Shown piece after piece: positions 12,101 through 24,529 of a DNA stretch of 64,000 bases; within the stretch, counting starts at the first letter, position 1; each line of letters starts with the position of its first letter. Location: the NCBI RefSeq assembly GCF_949628265.1, contig NC_088787.1, positions 6,314,501-6,378,500 of the forward strand, in the 5' to 3' direction. This DNA comes from Cloeon dipterum. Its lineage: Eukaryota > Arthropoda > Insecta > Ephemeroptera > Baetidae. The translations under genes and the position numbers were made by a program. The notes below the pieces were generated by a model, which was not told where the DNA came from, did not search any database, and saw nothing but the letters and a program-made list of their open reading frames with translations.

Positions 12101-15100
12101 TGAAGCGTAATTTCTCGGAAAAGAAAAATAACGACTCTCTGAAATTTTCACACAAGTTAACACATGTCACAGCACAACTTTAATTCCCATTTCCAAAATT
12201 ATCAGGTGTGACCCAGGACCCAGGGCATAAAATTTGTTGTTAGTTCGATCGGGCTCTGAAAGGGAAACCAAATTAAGCGTGCTAATTTTTGTTTTTAAAT
12301 TGCCCCGCACAGGAATAGACCTAGGCCTCAAAGTTTTTCTGAATTTTCCCGTGAAACCCATTGAATTTATTTTTTTGTCAGGCTTCACCTCATGCCAATT
12401 TTTTCCCTTATTCTTCAATGAACTATTCCAAATCCTCCCCTTCATTCATAAAGGAATCAATTTTTTGCAATTATTAATTCCGCAGACTGACATTTCGGGG
12501 TTGAAGAGCTCGCGAATTATTAATGGAAGCAGCGGGCGGACAGGAAGATTGGCATAATTTATTCTAGTGGCTTAGTTGGCGCATCGATCACTCAATTGTT
12601 GGCTCGTTTTTCCGCGTGCATTCTCGGCTGAGCATTCACCTCTCGTTTCGGCGTTGAATCATTCATTCGATTGTGTCCGCGTGTCTTCCTCCTTTTTCTG
12701 CGTTATTGACCAGCAATCGATGCCAAAACTGCTCAAACGCAAACAACCAAATTCCTTGTAGCGCGACAATTGCTTTCTTATTGACCGCGGCGTATTACGT
12801 TACAAATATATAACTAATTGTAAGAATGACTTTGAATGAATAAATTATCAATATTAGAAAATTAACCCTTGCAAACTGACTGAAATTTATTATTTTTTTT
12901 TGCATTAGACGTGTAGAAGTTCGTGAAAATAGGAGGAAAATCACCTGAAATGAAAAGTTTCTATCAATCAGCAAATAGGTGAGCTAAGATGGAGGCAATA
13001 ACCTTTGTGTATGGGAATTTCCAAGTTAATTAAATTATTAAAAATTGTTGTCCAATCGATGTGAAATCTCTTCGACAGGAAAAACCGATCATTGCCATTT
13101 TTTTTTAAATTTTGCTTTTATATCTCAACTGTGTACCTTATATTAATTAACAAAATGTTATAATTTTTAATTCAAAATTACCAACAAACAATAAGTACTT
13201 TGAAAAATATGCTTTTAAGTAAATTTTATGGTTTTCTTTTCGTATGCGGCTAAAATTAAATTTTAAATGTATATATTAATTAAAATATATAATTTTAATA
13301 AATTTCCTCCTTCAATTTAAAATAATCATGATAATTTCTTAAGAGCAAATATTATTTCGTTAATACATGGTGTCATTTCATTAAAAAATTAGTTAAACTA
13401 AACATAAGAACATATAAATTATTTTTCTCGTTAAAAAATGATAATAACGCCAGCTCTTAAATTAATTTATTTGTTGAACGTTAAAAAATTTAGAGATTTT
13501 TGATGATTTCTTCTTATTAAAACAGTTTTAAAATAGAAATTTAATTTTAATCCAGAGAGTAAGAGCAGCCAATTAAGTGTATCATCGATGCAATGCAGAA
13601 TTTATGCTCATTCTCGTTGTGCGTGTTTCTAGAAATTGATACTTATTGTATTATTGTTAGACATCTCTTTGTTTTGACTAGTCAGGCACCGTAGGTTCAC
13701 CGACCCATTAAAATTTTTAATCATAAAAATATCCTTTTGTTTTTAAATATGTAGCGGAAAAGCATAATGAATATATCTCGGGTTTTTCTAGAACATCAAA
13801 ATTTTTATTGTTCAGTATGACACAATGATAAAATGTTTAAATTTAACATCACAATTTTATTTTTGGATAAAAGTTTACTAATATAATTAAATTTTTTGTT
13901 ATTTCGGAGTAATTTTACCAATAATATTCTAGTCTTAACATTTCACAAAAGTTAATTTTTATAGAAAAATTTGACAAACAAAAAACATGATAAACGTTCT
14001 AAACGTAATTAAGGATCCATGTTCGCTGCGGATATTAATTTCGGTCTTTTAAGACCTTATATTTGTGAGATAAAAAATTTCTAAAAATCAATGTGCAAAA
14101 TTCGAAACAACCACCTTGCTTAAATATTTAGGAATAAAATGCTGTCTAAAAAGTGTCCAAATATAAATCAGAACTATATATCACAAACTCCTGCAAGTGT
14201 ATTTTCATTTCAGTTCTGGATCGTCGGAAAATCTCGACCAAAGCACCCTAACTTTTCCAGCCTCAGATGAGGACAACATCAGCGTCGTCATACGGTAAGC
14301 GAGATTAAATTTTATAGGGCACACTATTTCGAGAGCAAATTTCATTTCATGCGCGACGGAAAAACGCAAAATCGTGCGCCAGACACGGAAGAGATTTGCA
14401 TTTAACTGGTTCCGCGTGGTTGCGATAAGAATATGTTGTAATTTTTCTGCTGACACGCGAGTTTTTCCAACAGGGTGCGCCCTTTGAACGAGAAGGAGGT
14501 GAAAGCGAGCGATGACGAAGTGGTCCAATTCCCTGGAAATGGACAACTGCTGGTAAGACAGAGATTTCTTTACACAAAATAGTGTTGAAATATATATTTA
14601 AAAAATTCTTTTCTATTTAAAAAAATCATATTAATTTTTTTTCGGATGAATTCCACTATTTTGTCATTTTTAAAGCATTTTATCTCGTTCAAATTAACTT
14701 AATTTATCATTTTTACTCCTTCAATTTAAGCTCGAGGGCAACTTGGTGGCCCAGAAGCCGCGTCTGTTCTCCTACCACGCGGTTTTCGGCCCTGGCGCCA
14801 CGCAGACTGACGTTTTGCACTTCTCCGGGGTGGAGCGGCTGCTGCAGCTGGCCGTCGAGGGCTTTTCCTGCACCGTCTTCTGCTACGGACAGACCGGCAG
14901 CGGCAAGACCCACACGCTCACCGGACCCCCAGGATTGGTAAATATTCGAATCTAATATTTATTTTAAAAGGATAATTTTAATTCCTTTTTGATGGCAGTT
15001 TGACCGAAAGCCAGATCCGTTGGACCAGAACCATGGACTGGTCTTCAGCTCGTTCGTCTTTCTGTTCCAACTGCTCAGCCAGAGGCAGGACACGCACTTC

Positions 15101-18100
15101 GTCCTTAAAGCCTCCTTCCTCGAGATTTACAATGAGAAGGTAAGAATAAAAACGGACTAATAATGTAGACATTTTCGTAATAATTTTTAAATTATTTTTT
15201 TGGTTAACAAGATAAACAAAAAATTAGCTTATTTAATTTTAAAGCACAATAACAGCTACGTGTTTTCCCAAAAAGTGTCATAAACTATGAGATAGAACAT
15301 TTTAAACCCCTTTAATATTGTTCGAAGCCGTCAACAGATGGCGCCACCGTATACTTTATTAAAAATTTAGTTTTATGGCACTGTCGCTGCGATATCAGAC
15401 TCAATCCTGCTACTGTGCACTCTTCACTTAATTTGCATTCTTTTAACATGCTGAAAACCAAAATCGGTTCAGCCAATCGCCGTAGAGTCGTGAAAAACTA
15501 TTTTTTGAAAAAAGAAATCTTTTCCAACGTTTCTCCGGCGAATGGCTGGACTGATTTTGGTTTACAGCACGTCAAAAGAAAGCATATTAAGTGAAGAATG
15601 CACAGTAGCAGGATTGAGTCTGAAATCGGAGCATAAACGCCTTAAAAATAAAGTTAATACGAAAGAATACGGCGGCGCCATCTGTTGGTGGCTTGGAGGG
15701 GAATTAGCAGAATTTTAAATTTAACTGTATTAAGTTCCTTTCATAATTTTGCATGAATCAACTTTATATAACCAATTATTTTTATTTTTAAATAAATTAA
15801 ATCAATCTCCCGGAAAGCTAGCTCAAAAAACCAAACGTCTGCTTGCCGTCTAAATTTCACAGCGTGAATTGAAAGAAAAAAGCCACCTTTGCTAACAGCA
15901 GTATTAAAAAAGAGGTCGAGTGCGCGTTGAAGCATGTCTAACCGCCACGAGAACGGCAAGCACAATTGCACCTCGCGGTGCTCGCACCTGACGCCCGCCA
16001 GCCGCCGGCCCCTTGCCGCCGCAACAATAGCGTCGGCCCCGCAAAGGCGCAAAATCATCCGTGAATTTCACCGCGCAATTAAAACGTGTTTAATCGTAAT
16101 TACTCTGCGGCTGTGTGTGTGTTTCGTTGCATTCTATTTTCGGATTCCAAAGCCGAGCAGAGGGCAGTTAAATGCGTGTCCTTGACGCCACGGTGAATAT
16201 CGACCCAACATGCAGGCCGAGAATATATGCCAGTAGCAGGAAAAGCGCTTTTATTAAAATTAATTTGCTTGTTGGGCTCACGGCCGCGTCATTTGCCCGA
16301 TTGGATGTTTGGATTAATTTTTAATAAGACCTATAAACGGACCAGAGAACTCAGTTAATTGCACTTTAATTGAAATATGTATGAGTATAAGCATGAGTTA
16401 AATTCTCGGAATTTAAAAACGGCATTCTTCTCAAAGCATTTTTTGTGAATTAATTTGTTTTATCAAAGAATATTCTAGACCTCTTTTTTTCCCGCTCGTA
16501 AATTTTTAAAAATCCTCTCTTTAACATCAGCGTGAGCCAGATGTGCGATAAAATTGGTTCGCACTGCGCAGATCCAAGATGGCGTCTGAATGTGGAAAAC
16601 AAAAAGCTCTCTTTGAATTCCCGTACGATTGTCGAGAGTTTGTTTTTGCGATCCAAAAGACACAATTAGTGCAAATTATGCGTCACAATATTGACGAAAA
16701 CTTGGTTCTTTTCGCGCATTTTCACGTGACCGTTATATCGCGCCGTACTCCACCGTACGCCATATCTGCGCGTCGCGTGAATCTGGCCCCCGATGTTTAA
16801 CATCAGAAAACTCAAATTTGAATTTCAATCTGACAGTCTTATTTAGTATCACGAACGAAATCACACCAAAATAAAAATTCCATCAAACATGCAAACGAGG
16901 CCATCGTATGTCATTAATTAAAAACCCTGCTCGCAAGAATGTGTGTCGCGCCGCTGCTGCTCATGTTTTCCTGGTGCGTGAGTCAACAATTAGTGTTGTC
17001 GCCCTCGCGACGGGGTGCGTCGAATTCGGGTCACGATCGATTCAAAATGCGAGGGCAGACGCGACTGCACGTGTGTGTGTCTGCATGTAATTAAATTTTG
17101 TTTATTTTTATTGTCAAGGTGATCGATCTGCTGAACCCTGGCTCGGCAAGGAAGCCGCTGGCGGTGCGCTGGTCCAAGAAGAGCAGGGGCTTTTTCGTCG
17201 AAAACCTTTTCACCGTCGACTGCGAGCAACTCGATGACCTCTTGGCCGTCCTTGAAGAAGGTAGTTCAGTCGTTTGATTTAATTTTATTTAAGTTTAAAG
17301 ACTGTCTTTGACGATGTTTCTGTGCACACCAATCGATTCTTGAAGGTCGAATTAGGTAAAGTGGATATTTTTAACGACCAAAATGTCAAGCGCGACGTGC
17401 GAACTTTTTTCCCGCCAAAACAATATGAATGCAAGAAGTGCGCATGCGTCAGAGCTGGATGGAACTGACAAAGAAGTCATTCGTACAGGCAGCCTCTCAA
17501 TTAATGCAAGTGCTCAAACCAGCTTTGACGCATTCGCACTTCTCGCATTCATATTATTTTGGCGGGAAAAAAATTCGCACGTCGCGCTGGACCTTTTGGT
17601 CGGAAAATATATCAATTTTACCTAATTCGACCCTCAAGAATCGATTGGTGTGCTCAGAAACTTCGTCAAAGACAGTCTTTAAACAAAACACGAAATGAAA
17701 TTAATTAATTCTGAGGCTATTAATTAATTAATAAAATGCGCTTTTCCTATTGTTGGATTATCTCGTCAAATGAAATTGATCAGATTAATTTTCCACTTTT
17801 TCCGGCCTATATTAAAACTCTTTGCATCCTGTGTAACTTCAAACTAACTTAGAAACAATTTATTTAGGGATGCGCAACAGGTCTGTGGGCGCCCACAGCA
17901 TGAACGATCACTCGAGCCGCAGCCACACTATTCTCACCGTGCACATAACTTCAGAGGTTTGTTTCTCAACTTTTCCATAAATAAATAAATAAAGTTTTGA
18001 ACTCTATAAATCGGATCAGATGTCGGCGGAGGATGGAGTGTTCATCACGAAGCAGGGCAAAATCAACTTTGTGGACTTGGCTGGCTCCGAGATGACGAAG

Positions 18101-19909
18101 AAGACGCACAGCGAGGGCAAAACGCTCGAGGAAGCTAATAATATCAACAAGAGCCTTATGGTTTTAGGTAAAATAAAATTATTTAATTTTTTTTACTGTT
18201 ATTACTTTAATTTTAGAACAATTACAAGGAATGTCTTCCCTATAGTTAATGGGATTGAAAATCAAACCATTATTTTTTATCATTTTTAATTTTTTTTTAC
18301 AATCATTCGAACATTGTAATTTCACGATTTATATCAAAATGTAAATATTGTATGAATATTTTTAATACTTCTATATTTGATCTCAATTAGTTATATTTAT
18401 TCTTATGAAAACAAAGGTTAAATTTTTTATAAAATCACGCGTCAAAATATTTCTCTATTAAGTGATTTTTTTATCTAGGCTACTGCATTGCCTCTTTGAG
18501 TGACAGCAAAAAGAAGGGTGGCCACATCCCCTACCGAGACAGCAAGCTGACGAAACTGTTGGCCGACAGCCTGGCCGGCAACGGAGTTACGCTCATGGTG
18601 AGTTTGCGTTTGATAAATGTATCCAAAAAAACTCGATTATTTTTAATTTTCCCCAAAGATTGCGTGCGTCTCGCCTGCAAAGTCCAATTTCACGGAGACG
18701 CTCAACACGCTGAGGTACGCCGCACGCGCCAAGAAAATCAGAACCAAGCCCGTCATCGTTATGGTGAGCTTTTAAAAATTATTATAAAAAATAAATAAAA
18801 TCTTAAAGTACCTGTGAAGGGAAATTTGGCGGCAAAAGAGTTCTTTAAAGAAACCCGAAAGGTTGCAGAGTTAACAAACTAAAATTAAATAAATCCTCCC
18901 AATAGGACCCGAGGGAGGCCTTGATCTTATCCCTGAGGAGGGAGGTGAACGCCCTGCAGGAAGAGAACGACACCCTGAGGAACGCCCTCCAGTTGAACGC
19001 CTCGGCCTCCGAACCTTCAAGATCAAGAAAGACCAGCGCTGAAAAAGGTAAACAAAAACAGCTCAAAAATGACAAAAACAACTCAACTAATCTCAGGTTC
19101 AGGGCGCCGAAGGTCGGTGTCAGGGCCGGTGAGGGGCGAGTGGAGCTCAGGCGTGCCCTGGCCGGACGGCGTATCGCCCGATCTGTCCAAGCTGGCCGAC
19201 CTGAAGCCCGAGGACCTGGCCAAGATGGCCGAGCACTTCCTCAGGGAGAACGAGGCCCTGAGAAAGGAGAACTCGGACTTGTTCAGCACCAGGGAGGCGC
19301 TGCTCAGGGACCAGGAGCTCGTCTGCAGGGAGAATGAACGACTGCTGCGCAAACTCGAAGATGTCAACTCGTGAGAATTCATTTTTTTAAATAGACGCCA
19401 TTTTAATCCAAGATGGCGACGATTTTTAAATTGTTTTTAGCCCCTTCACCGAATTTATTCGCTACTAAACTTAAATTTATTAAATTTTAGATCCCATTAA
19501 TGTGATTTAGAACTTATTTCTGGTTAGTGTACATGTCCTTTAATTAATTTCAGGGTCTGCTGCCGGTCGCCAATAATCCCAGCAAGGCCTACTTACTCCG
19601 CTGACAAAGTGCAAGCGGCGCAAACAGAGGCCGAGGTCTGGACGAATCCGCTGGCCCACAGCGACAGCTCTGTCTACGGACCTAAATTCAAGGTGAATAA
19701 TTGAAATTAGTTAATTAAAGAGTAAATTAATTCAATCCTCTCAGGAGGACATAATCAGTGAAAGGAAGTCGGGCAAGCCGCCGCACAGACTTCCTGACTC
19801 GATCCAGAAGGAATTGGACAAACGCAGAATTGGAGTGGCTTCAAAAAGGTATATTCTGCTCTTATTTAGTGTCAAAATAAGCATCTCAAAATGTATATTT
19901 TTCAGTTGA
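6115..19909 (+). CDS. Klp54D: Kinesin motor protein, KIF12 / Klp54D-like
   Basis: A microtubule motor of the kinesin superfamily, moving by ATP hydrolysis in the cytoplasm. Fifteen coding exons join in phase: 6115-6257, 14214-14294, 14474-14552, 14731-14937, 14999-15139, 17119-17260, 17868-17956, 18020-18167, 18479-18597, 18659-18763, 18906-19047, 19097-19370, 19554-19692, 19745-19848 and 19906-19909 (S plus TGA), giving 638 residues. Motor hallmarks in order are [14 protein letters not shown] (start of motor), the P-loop [10 protein letters not shown], the switch I region [10 protein letters not shown], switch II VDLAGSE, NNINKSL, and [14 protein letters not shown] neck coiled coil follows ([20 protein letters not shown]), which is the KIF12 signature, then a second coil near residues 450-550. 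The length fits KIF12. The start ATG at 6115 is the first after an in-frame stop at 6031, but exon 1a at 3517 is an alternative. Its exon-1 donor (AAAG|GTCGAT) is weak. A polyadenylation signal AATAAA lies at 20263. The symbol is by family resemblance. Confidence 0.9.
6655..6862. repeat. Dispersed repeat R, copy 2
   Basis: Second copy of the repeat at 2330-2515, in the same orientation, within kinesin intron 1. Similarity is imperfect and there are small indels. Confidence 0.5.
8250..8690. mobile_element. TTAA-flanked MITE, copy 1
   Basis: A 441-base non-coding element begins TTAAAGTGGAATGATAC and ends GTCATTCCTCTTTAA, an imperfect terminal inverted repeat of about 20 bases. A second copy sits at 10004. 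TTAA at both ends fits the target preference of piggyBac-type transposons, but the TTAA could also belong to the inverted repeat. Its interior is very similar along the whole length to copy 2. Confidence 0.7.
10004..10445. mobile_element. TTAA-flanked MITE, copy 2
   Basis: Same family, orientation and length as the element at 8250. The ends are TTAAAGTGGAATGATACTGG and the inverse CCAGTATCATTCCTCTTTAA, matching at 19 of 20 positions. The short frames found inside it are not genes. Confidence 0.75.
11828..12074 (+). mobile_element. SINE-like retroposon, copy A
   Basis: A GC-rich body of about 235 bases (core CCTCGGTGCGGAGGCAAGTG, then TGAGTGGGCTGGGTCCCTG) ends in GGGATAAAAAGAGC and an A-run. 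Relatives occur at 27908 (inverted), 37237 and 50770. The A-rich 3' tail and the single-copy insertion seen at 27908 point to retroposition. I cannot see a clear tRNA A/B box promoter, so the head is of unknown origin; it might be the 3' end of a LINE. Confidence 0.6.
15300..15716. mobile_element. Fold-back (long inverted repeat) element
   Basis: Two arms face each other around about 15515. Inverse pairs include CAACAGATGGCGCC near 15332 with GGCGCCATCTGTTG near 15673, and GACTCAATCCTGCTACTGTGC with its inverse. It is non-coding and lies in the kinesin intron between 15139 and 17119. It fits a fold-back MITE; the outer ends and target duplication are unclear. Confidence 0.6.
16528..16795. mobile_element. 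hAT-like MITE, copy 3
   Basis: Third copy of the family at 1375 and 5180, in the same kinesin intron as the fold-back element. It is flanked by a perfect 8-base target duplication TTTAACAT (16520-16527 and 16796-16803). The ends have drifted (CAGCGTGAGCC and GGCCCCCGATG). Confidence 0.85.
17295..17682. mobile_element. Palindromic TTAA-flanked MITE in kinesin intron
   Basis: A 388-base near-palindrome starts TTAAAGACTGTCTTTGACGA and ends with its inverse. The arms contain ACCAATCGATTCTTGA, GGTCGAATTAGGTAAA and GCGCATGCGTCA with their inverses. It belongs to the same family as the elements inside the F genes at 31492, 45025 and 58558. Apparent open frames inside are by-products of the palindrome. 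Confidence 0.75.
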
Positions 19910-20262
19910 GACGGTAAAAATGGTTGTGCATATTTCGGACGAGAAGCAGCGGTGATGCTCCTGTTTGTGGTTTCGCAGCAGAAGAACTTGTTGAGGTTGC
20001 TGAATTTTTATTGCTATATGCCGAACTTACAGCTGGGCATCCAAATAATTGATTGCTGGAATTTCAATATTGTGTAATAGATATACGAATATATATATAT
20101 ACGACTTAACAGTCTTATTGTTGGCTTCTGCAGGATAGAGATTCAATTTTTATCTTTGAAAATTCTTTAGTGTGCACAGTCTTGCTTTTGCTTTTGTAAA
20201 ATTGTATTTTATTTTTTAGAGAGAAAATCTGACAGAATTTTGTGTAACGCACAAGGAATTAT

Positions 20263-20268
20263 AATAAA
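20263..20268 (+). terminator. Polyadenylation signal of the kinesin gene
   Basis: AATAAA lies about 350 bases after the kinesin stop codon. The facing S0 lectin gene ends at 20651 on the other strand, so the two genes converge. Confidence 0.5.
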
Positions 20269-20367
20269 AAAATTTAATTTACAAGGAACAAAGAGAAATT
20301 TATTTTCTACAAAACTTATTTAGTTTTAAAATTTTCTAGGAAATTCAGAGAGTGCTGTGTTTTCGTC

Positions 20368-20690
20368 TGTCAGGGTTCTACCGGACAATATTACGATCAA
20401 TAATATTATGGTACCGATGTAATCGATGTAAAATATTGAGGTTGGCTCTTGCGTTGCCTTTCACGTCGTTAAATATCAGTACACAAAAATTATTAAAGCA
20501 ATCGTAGTCTCGTCAGGTAAACCCTGACATAGGTTTGGAAACAACGTCACCTCTTTTCTTATCCGACGGGCTAATTAAAGCCGTCACTCTATATCTGTAA
20601 TTTTGACTATAAAAAGGAAAAGGCCCGACACTCGTGAGCGACCTATGACGTCACGGCAGGGTGCTGACCACTTGCACCCCCCTGGCGGCC
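20368..20690. mobile_element. Transposon-like insert breaking the S0 lectin-domain exon
   Basis: A 162-base core (20368-20529) has ends TGTCAGGGTT and AACCCTGACA, a perfect 10-base inverted repeat. To its left lies a remnant of lectin-domain exon 2 (coding DENTALSEF on the - strand). To its right further foreign sequence runs to about 20690, containing ACCTATGACGT and GGCGGCCCTTGC. A longer form of the same insert is present in S1-S3. The superfamily is unknown and no clear target duplication was seen. Confidence 0.5.
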
Positions 20691-23600
20691 CTTGCTCGAC
20701 CTCGACTTCGAACCCTGATTTGTTTGCAAGATGGGATGCTCGCCAGGAGCGCTAACGTCCCTGACGGCTCAACTAAGGAATAAAAACATGAAACAAAATT
20801 AATATAATATAAATATCCTACAGTTCGTGCATGCGCACATTCCACTCCCTTAAGTTTTATTACGATCCCGTTGGGCAAACGCAATGATTCTGAAGAACGT
20901 CTGAATAATTCTTCAGACGAATCATCATAGAGTTCATCACCTAAAATTAATTTTTTTCATTATGTTATTTTGTAGTCTTTAATTAATCAGTGACGAGGAA
21001 AAAATCATACTATCGCCTTAATTTGCTCCGAAATATATACATAAATATTTTAACGCTTGATTGTATGTTGTGCAATATGAAATTAGCAGAGACACGTAAA
21101 TTATGAAAATGATTTATTTATTTCTTATTTTGCTAACACTAGACAGCAGTGCTTCAGTGTGTATTTTAGGTGGGCCAGGCTTGCATATTTTGCAGACGTT
21201 TTTATCGGTGCCGAAAATGATCTCGACAACAGAGTGTTAATAAACCAATAAATAAATAAATCATTTTCATATTTGTGGGGTTAATGAGATTTACGATTCT
21301 CTGCTAATTTCGTATTGCACAACATACAATTAATTGTTACCATATAAACACTTACTTTTCGTAGTTTTGGGACAAGGTTGGCACACATAGCTGTAAAAAC
21401 GAAATTATTCATGAATTCAAATTAGTTAAAAATTTTCCATTACATTAGCTGATTAAATTTATAACGAATAGCTGTCAGTTCCTTCTGACATTCACTGATG
21501 GTATGCGATATTCGTGAGATATCGCACTTCAGGTTAACTGCCAAATATTTTTCATGGATCAATTCTGCCCTAACATCTTTCAGGTTTTTCCTTATGACTT
21601 CAACCAATTCGTTGTCCTGGCTCATTTGCACCGTTGCATTTTCCAGTTTTTCCTTCAAGTTGTCAATCAATTCATTTTTCTGGTCTGATTGTTCCGTCAG
21701 GTCCTTTATTTTTTCTTCCATGACTTCCAAATGCTTAATTTTCTGGTGTAATTTCTCCGTCAGGTTCATCAGGTTTTCGTCTTTGATTGTTAAAATTGCT
21801 TTTTCCTGAGTTATTTGCATCGTCGCGTTGTCCAATTTTTCTTTCAAGTTGTCAATCAAATCATTTTTCTGTTCCATCAGGTCCTTCAGTTCTTCCTTCT
21901 TTTCGTCCAGTTTTTCTGTCAAGTCCTTGGTCAAATCATTATTCAGGATCAATTGGGTCGTTGCGTTGTCCAGTTTTGCCGTCAAGTGGTTTATTTCTAC
22001 CGTTGAGTTTTTCAGCTTTTCCTCCATGACTGCGAACAACTCTTTGTCCTCGATCATTTGAACTGTTGCATTTTCTAGTTTTGCCGTCAAGTCTTCAACC
22101 AATTCCTTTTCCTCGTTTAATTGCATCGTCACATTATTCAGTTCTTCCTCCTTTTCTTTTAACAGCACTTTTTCCTGACCCATCGCGTTTTCCAGTTTTC
22201 CTCTCAAGTCCTTGATCAAATCATTATTCATGATCAATTGAGTCGTTGCATTGTCTAGTTTTTCTTTCAAGTTGTCAATCAAATCATTTTTCTGTTCCAT
22301 CAGGTCCTTCACTTCTTCCTTTTTTTCTTCTTGGCCTAATTGTTCCGTTGCGTTTTTCAGTTCTTCCTGCACGGCTATGTAAAGCTCATTTCTCAGGTTC
22401 AATTGCGCCGTCAACTCACTTAGTTTTTCCTCCTTTTCTTCCAACAAAACCTTGTCCAGGCCAATTTTCTCTGTCGCATTATCCAGTTTTTCTTTTAGTA
22501 GACTCAAATGCACCATTGCGATGTCGAGTTTTTCCTTCAAATCATTCAGTTCTTTCTTCAAGTCTGCACATGGACTGTGAATTTTTAGCACAGTTAAAAG
22601 AGTCTGCATTTTTAAGCCGAAAAATACTTACTCATCACAACTTGTAGCTGTATGTTCATCATTAGATAAATACTTCTGAAAATAATAATTTTTTACGTAT
22701 CTTTATTCAGTTAATTTAAAAAAATGCTCAGGAAGTCGAATCTCTTACGCAGAAATGCATGATTAATGGACTCAGTCACACAACATAACATTTTTTATTA
22801 TATAAATTTTTTACTGTCCACTACGCAGCTACGAGCAGGCCGCTTGGATTTTCTGTTAATTTTATAGCGTTTACATTTTCGCGATCTCCCTCATTTATAC
22901 TTGTCGTGAAATTACTCGGCCTGAACTGCCCCAACGCGCGCCTGCAGACCCAAACGACAAGCGAGCACCGTTTAACGTAGAGTAGTTTTGGCGTCTTCCA
23001 CGCCCCACACTGTATTTTTGCAATCACTGACTATGGCTCGTGACACCCCAAGTAGAGTCACATCCACCCCCTGCCACTTTCACCGGCTCATTGTCAGACC
23101 GCAGACGCGGTTTCCTGACCTCTGCCGAGCATCATCTCTCCTGCGCCTCTGCCTACTAGTTGCCCGGCCCTCTTTTGCCTTGCCACTCACAGTAAAAATT
23201 GACGTTTTACTTTCCAAGTCTCGTCCGCGTGAACTAGAACTTCAGTAACGTAATTAATTGCCAATTTCTCGATCTAAAGTCTATTTCTCTCTGTTACTAT
23301 AAACCAAACTATAATTAATTTCAAAGCTCAATCTGCGCTGTTTCACATTTTTTTTTCTTGACCAGCAATATAATTAAAGAACGATAAATAAATCTGAAAA
23401 TGTCATAATTAATTAAAGGCTCACTTAAGGAGCAGCCTTTTTCTGTCTTAAAGCCCATTGAATATTATTTAAAGTGATATTATCACGGCAAATCCTGCTT
23501 ATTCTCGGCTCTCGACGTTAAATATTTAAGATTGGCTCCGGGACTTATCAATTGTTTACGAGGAAATCTTAGTCCGACTTATCTTTTTTGGGCACTCCTG

Positions 23601-24113
23601 ACCGTACAAGGAATTAGAGCAAAGTAGAAATAATTGAATAATATCTGAGAGACGATTGATCGTGAGAGAAAGCCGCCGCGCCGATGAGTTAGAGGGAGGG
23701 CTCGGCGAGGTCAAGAAGTCGCTCCAGCTCTGCGGGATGTAAGCTAAGTGGTCGGAGGGCACTAATCATGTACATATTTTGGTATAGCTGTGTTGCAGAT
23801 AATCGCAACAGTCCACTGTATGGTTTTCAAAAAGCTGTATCACCAAAAGTTTTTAATAGTTCAATCCCAAAGAACACAAACACTCGATCCGCTTGGGTGA
23901 TGTTTTAAAAAAAAGAGCTTTTAGCAAATTTGTGGGTCTGCAGGGCGAAAGGATCCTTGTTCACTTCATCGAAGACAAAAGGTCTAATATTATAAATACC
24001 TCGTCGTAGTTTGAAAATGCAGCCGCATAACTTTCCTCGGGTTGCTGCTGCTTAGCCGTCAATGCGTGGCTGAAAGACAGAAGCACCAGCAAAATAATGC
24101 TTTTCCTGTCCAT
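20651..24113 (-). CDS. S0: secreted coiled-coil lectin relative without a working lectin domain
   Basis: Six exons join in phase on the - strand: 24000-24113, 22632-22675, 21444-22574, 21356-21390, 20839-20940 and 20651-20772, for 515 residues. Exon 1 codes a clear signal peptide (MDRKSIILLVLLSFSHALTA). Exon 2 is a short acidic linker. Exon 3 is a coiled coil of about 375 residues with repeated KEKLDNAT and KNELIDNL modules and many N-x-T sequons. The two-cysteine exon CQPCPKTTK follows. The last two exons are related to the lectin-domain exons of the L genes but are read in a shifted frame and run into inserted sequence, giving the basic tail RGRARAARGVQVVSTLP. It is probably secreted and non-lectin. 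It could alternatively be a decaying gene, though the rod frame is fully open. It converges with the kinesin gene. Confidence 0.65.
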
Positions 24114-24197
24114 GTTACTGTAGCTGGACTACAAACGACCAAGAGCTTTTTCAGACTAGCAAACGAGCGTCTGCATGCTCTGCGACTGTAACAACAT

Positions 24198-24205
24198 CTT
24201 ATCAG
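24198..24205 (-). promoter_or_regulatory. GATA-type site upstream of S0
   Basis: CTGATAAG on the - strand, about 90 bases upstream of the S0 start codon and conserved at the same place before every L and S gene. Compared with the other genes, S0 lacks about 20 bases that carry the TATA-like box and a second GATA core. Confidence 0.4.
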
Positions 24206-24529
24206 TGACCTTTTGACATCCCGAATTATGCGTCTCTTTAAAAAATTGTACGTAAATACTAGCTGCTAAAATTATTTACAACATAAATTAAAACGAAAGC
24301 AAAAGCGAATAACTTGAAAGTCTAAACCGATGCATATGCAACCTGCACTGGAATGCTGATTGGCGGCACAGTTTCCCTCTCTTGACAAGGCGCATAAGAC
24401 AGAAAAATGTATTTTCCTGTAATTATATAGGTTCTATCCGCAGTTAATTATGAATTATTAAGGTAAAACTGAGCTGCTCTTTTTAAACTGATTGTGAGTG
24501 AAGCCTTAAACTTGCTTTGTACAGTCACA

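Larger units (their letters stand above)
6258..14213 (+). other. Kinesin intron 1 (about 8 kb)
   Basis: A long AT-rich intron carrying repeat R, two TTAA-flanked MITEs and a SINE-like element. Two GC-richer islands stand out: about 10560-10860, containing CpG-rich blocks and a TATATATGAG motif, and about 12480-12760. They could be enhancers or internal promoters, but nothing more specific is visible. No coding exon of another gene could be supported inside it. Confidence 0.6.

Noticed and set aside
15741-16185. Frames on both strands over a GC-richer patch in a kinesin intron
   Set aside because: No recognisable domain, overlapping frames on opposite strands, and no splice partners.
17383-17698. 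Two 80-90 residue frames in the palindromic MITE
   Set aside because: Created by the palindrome; no protein similarity visible.
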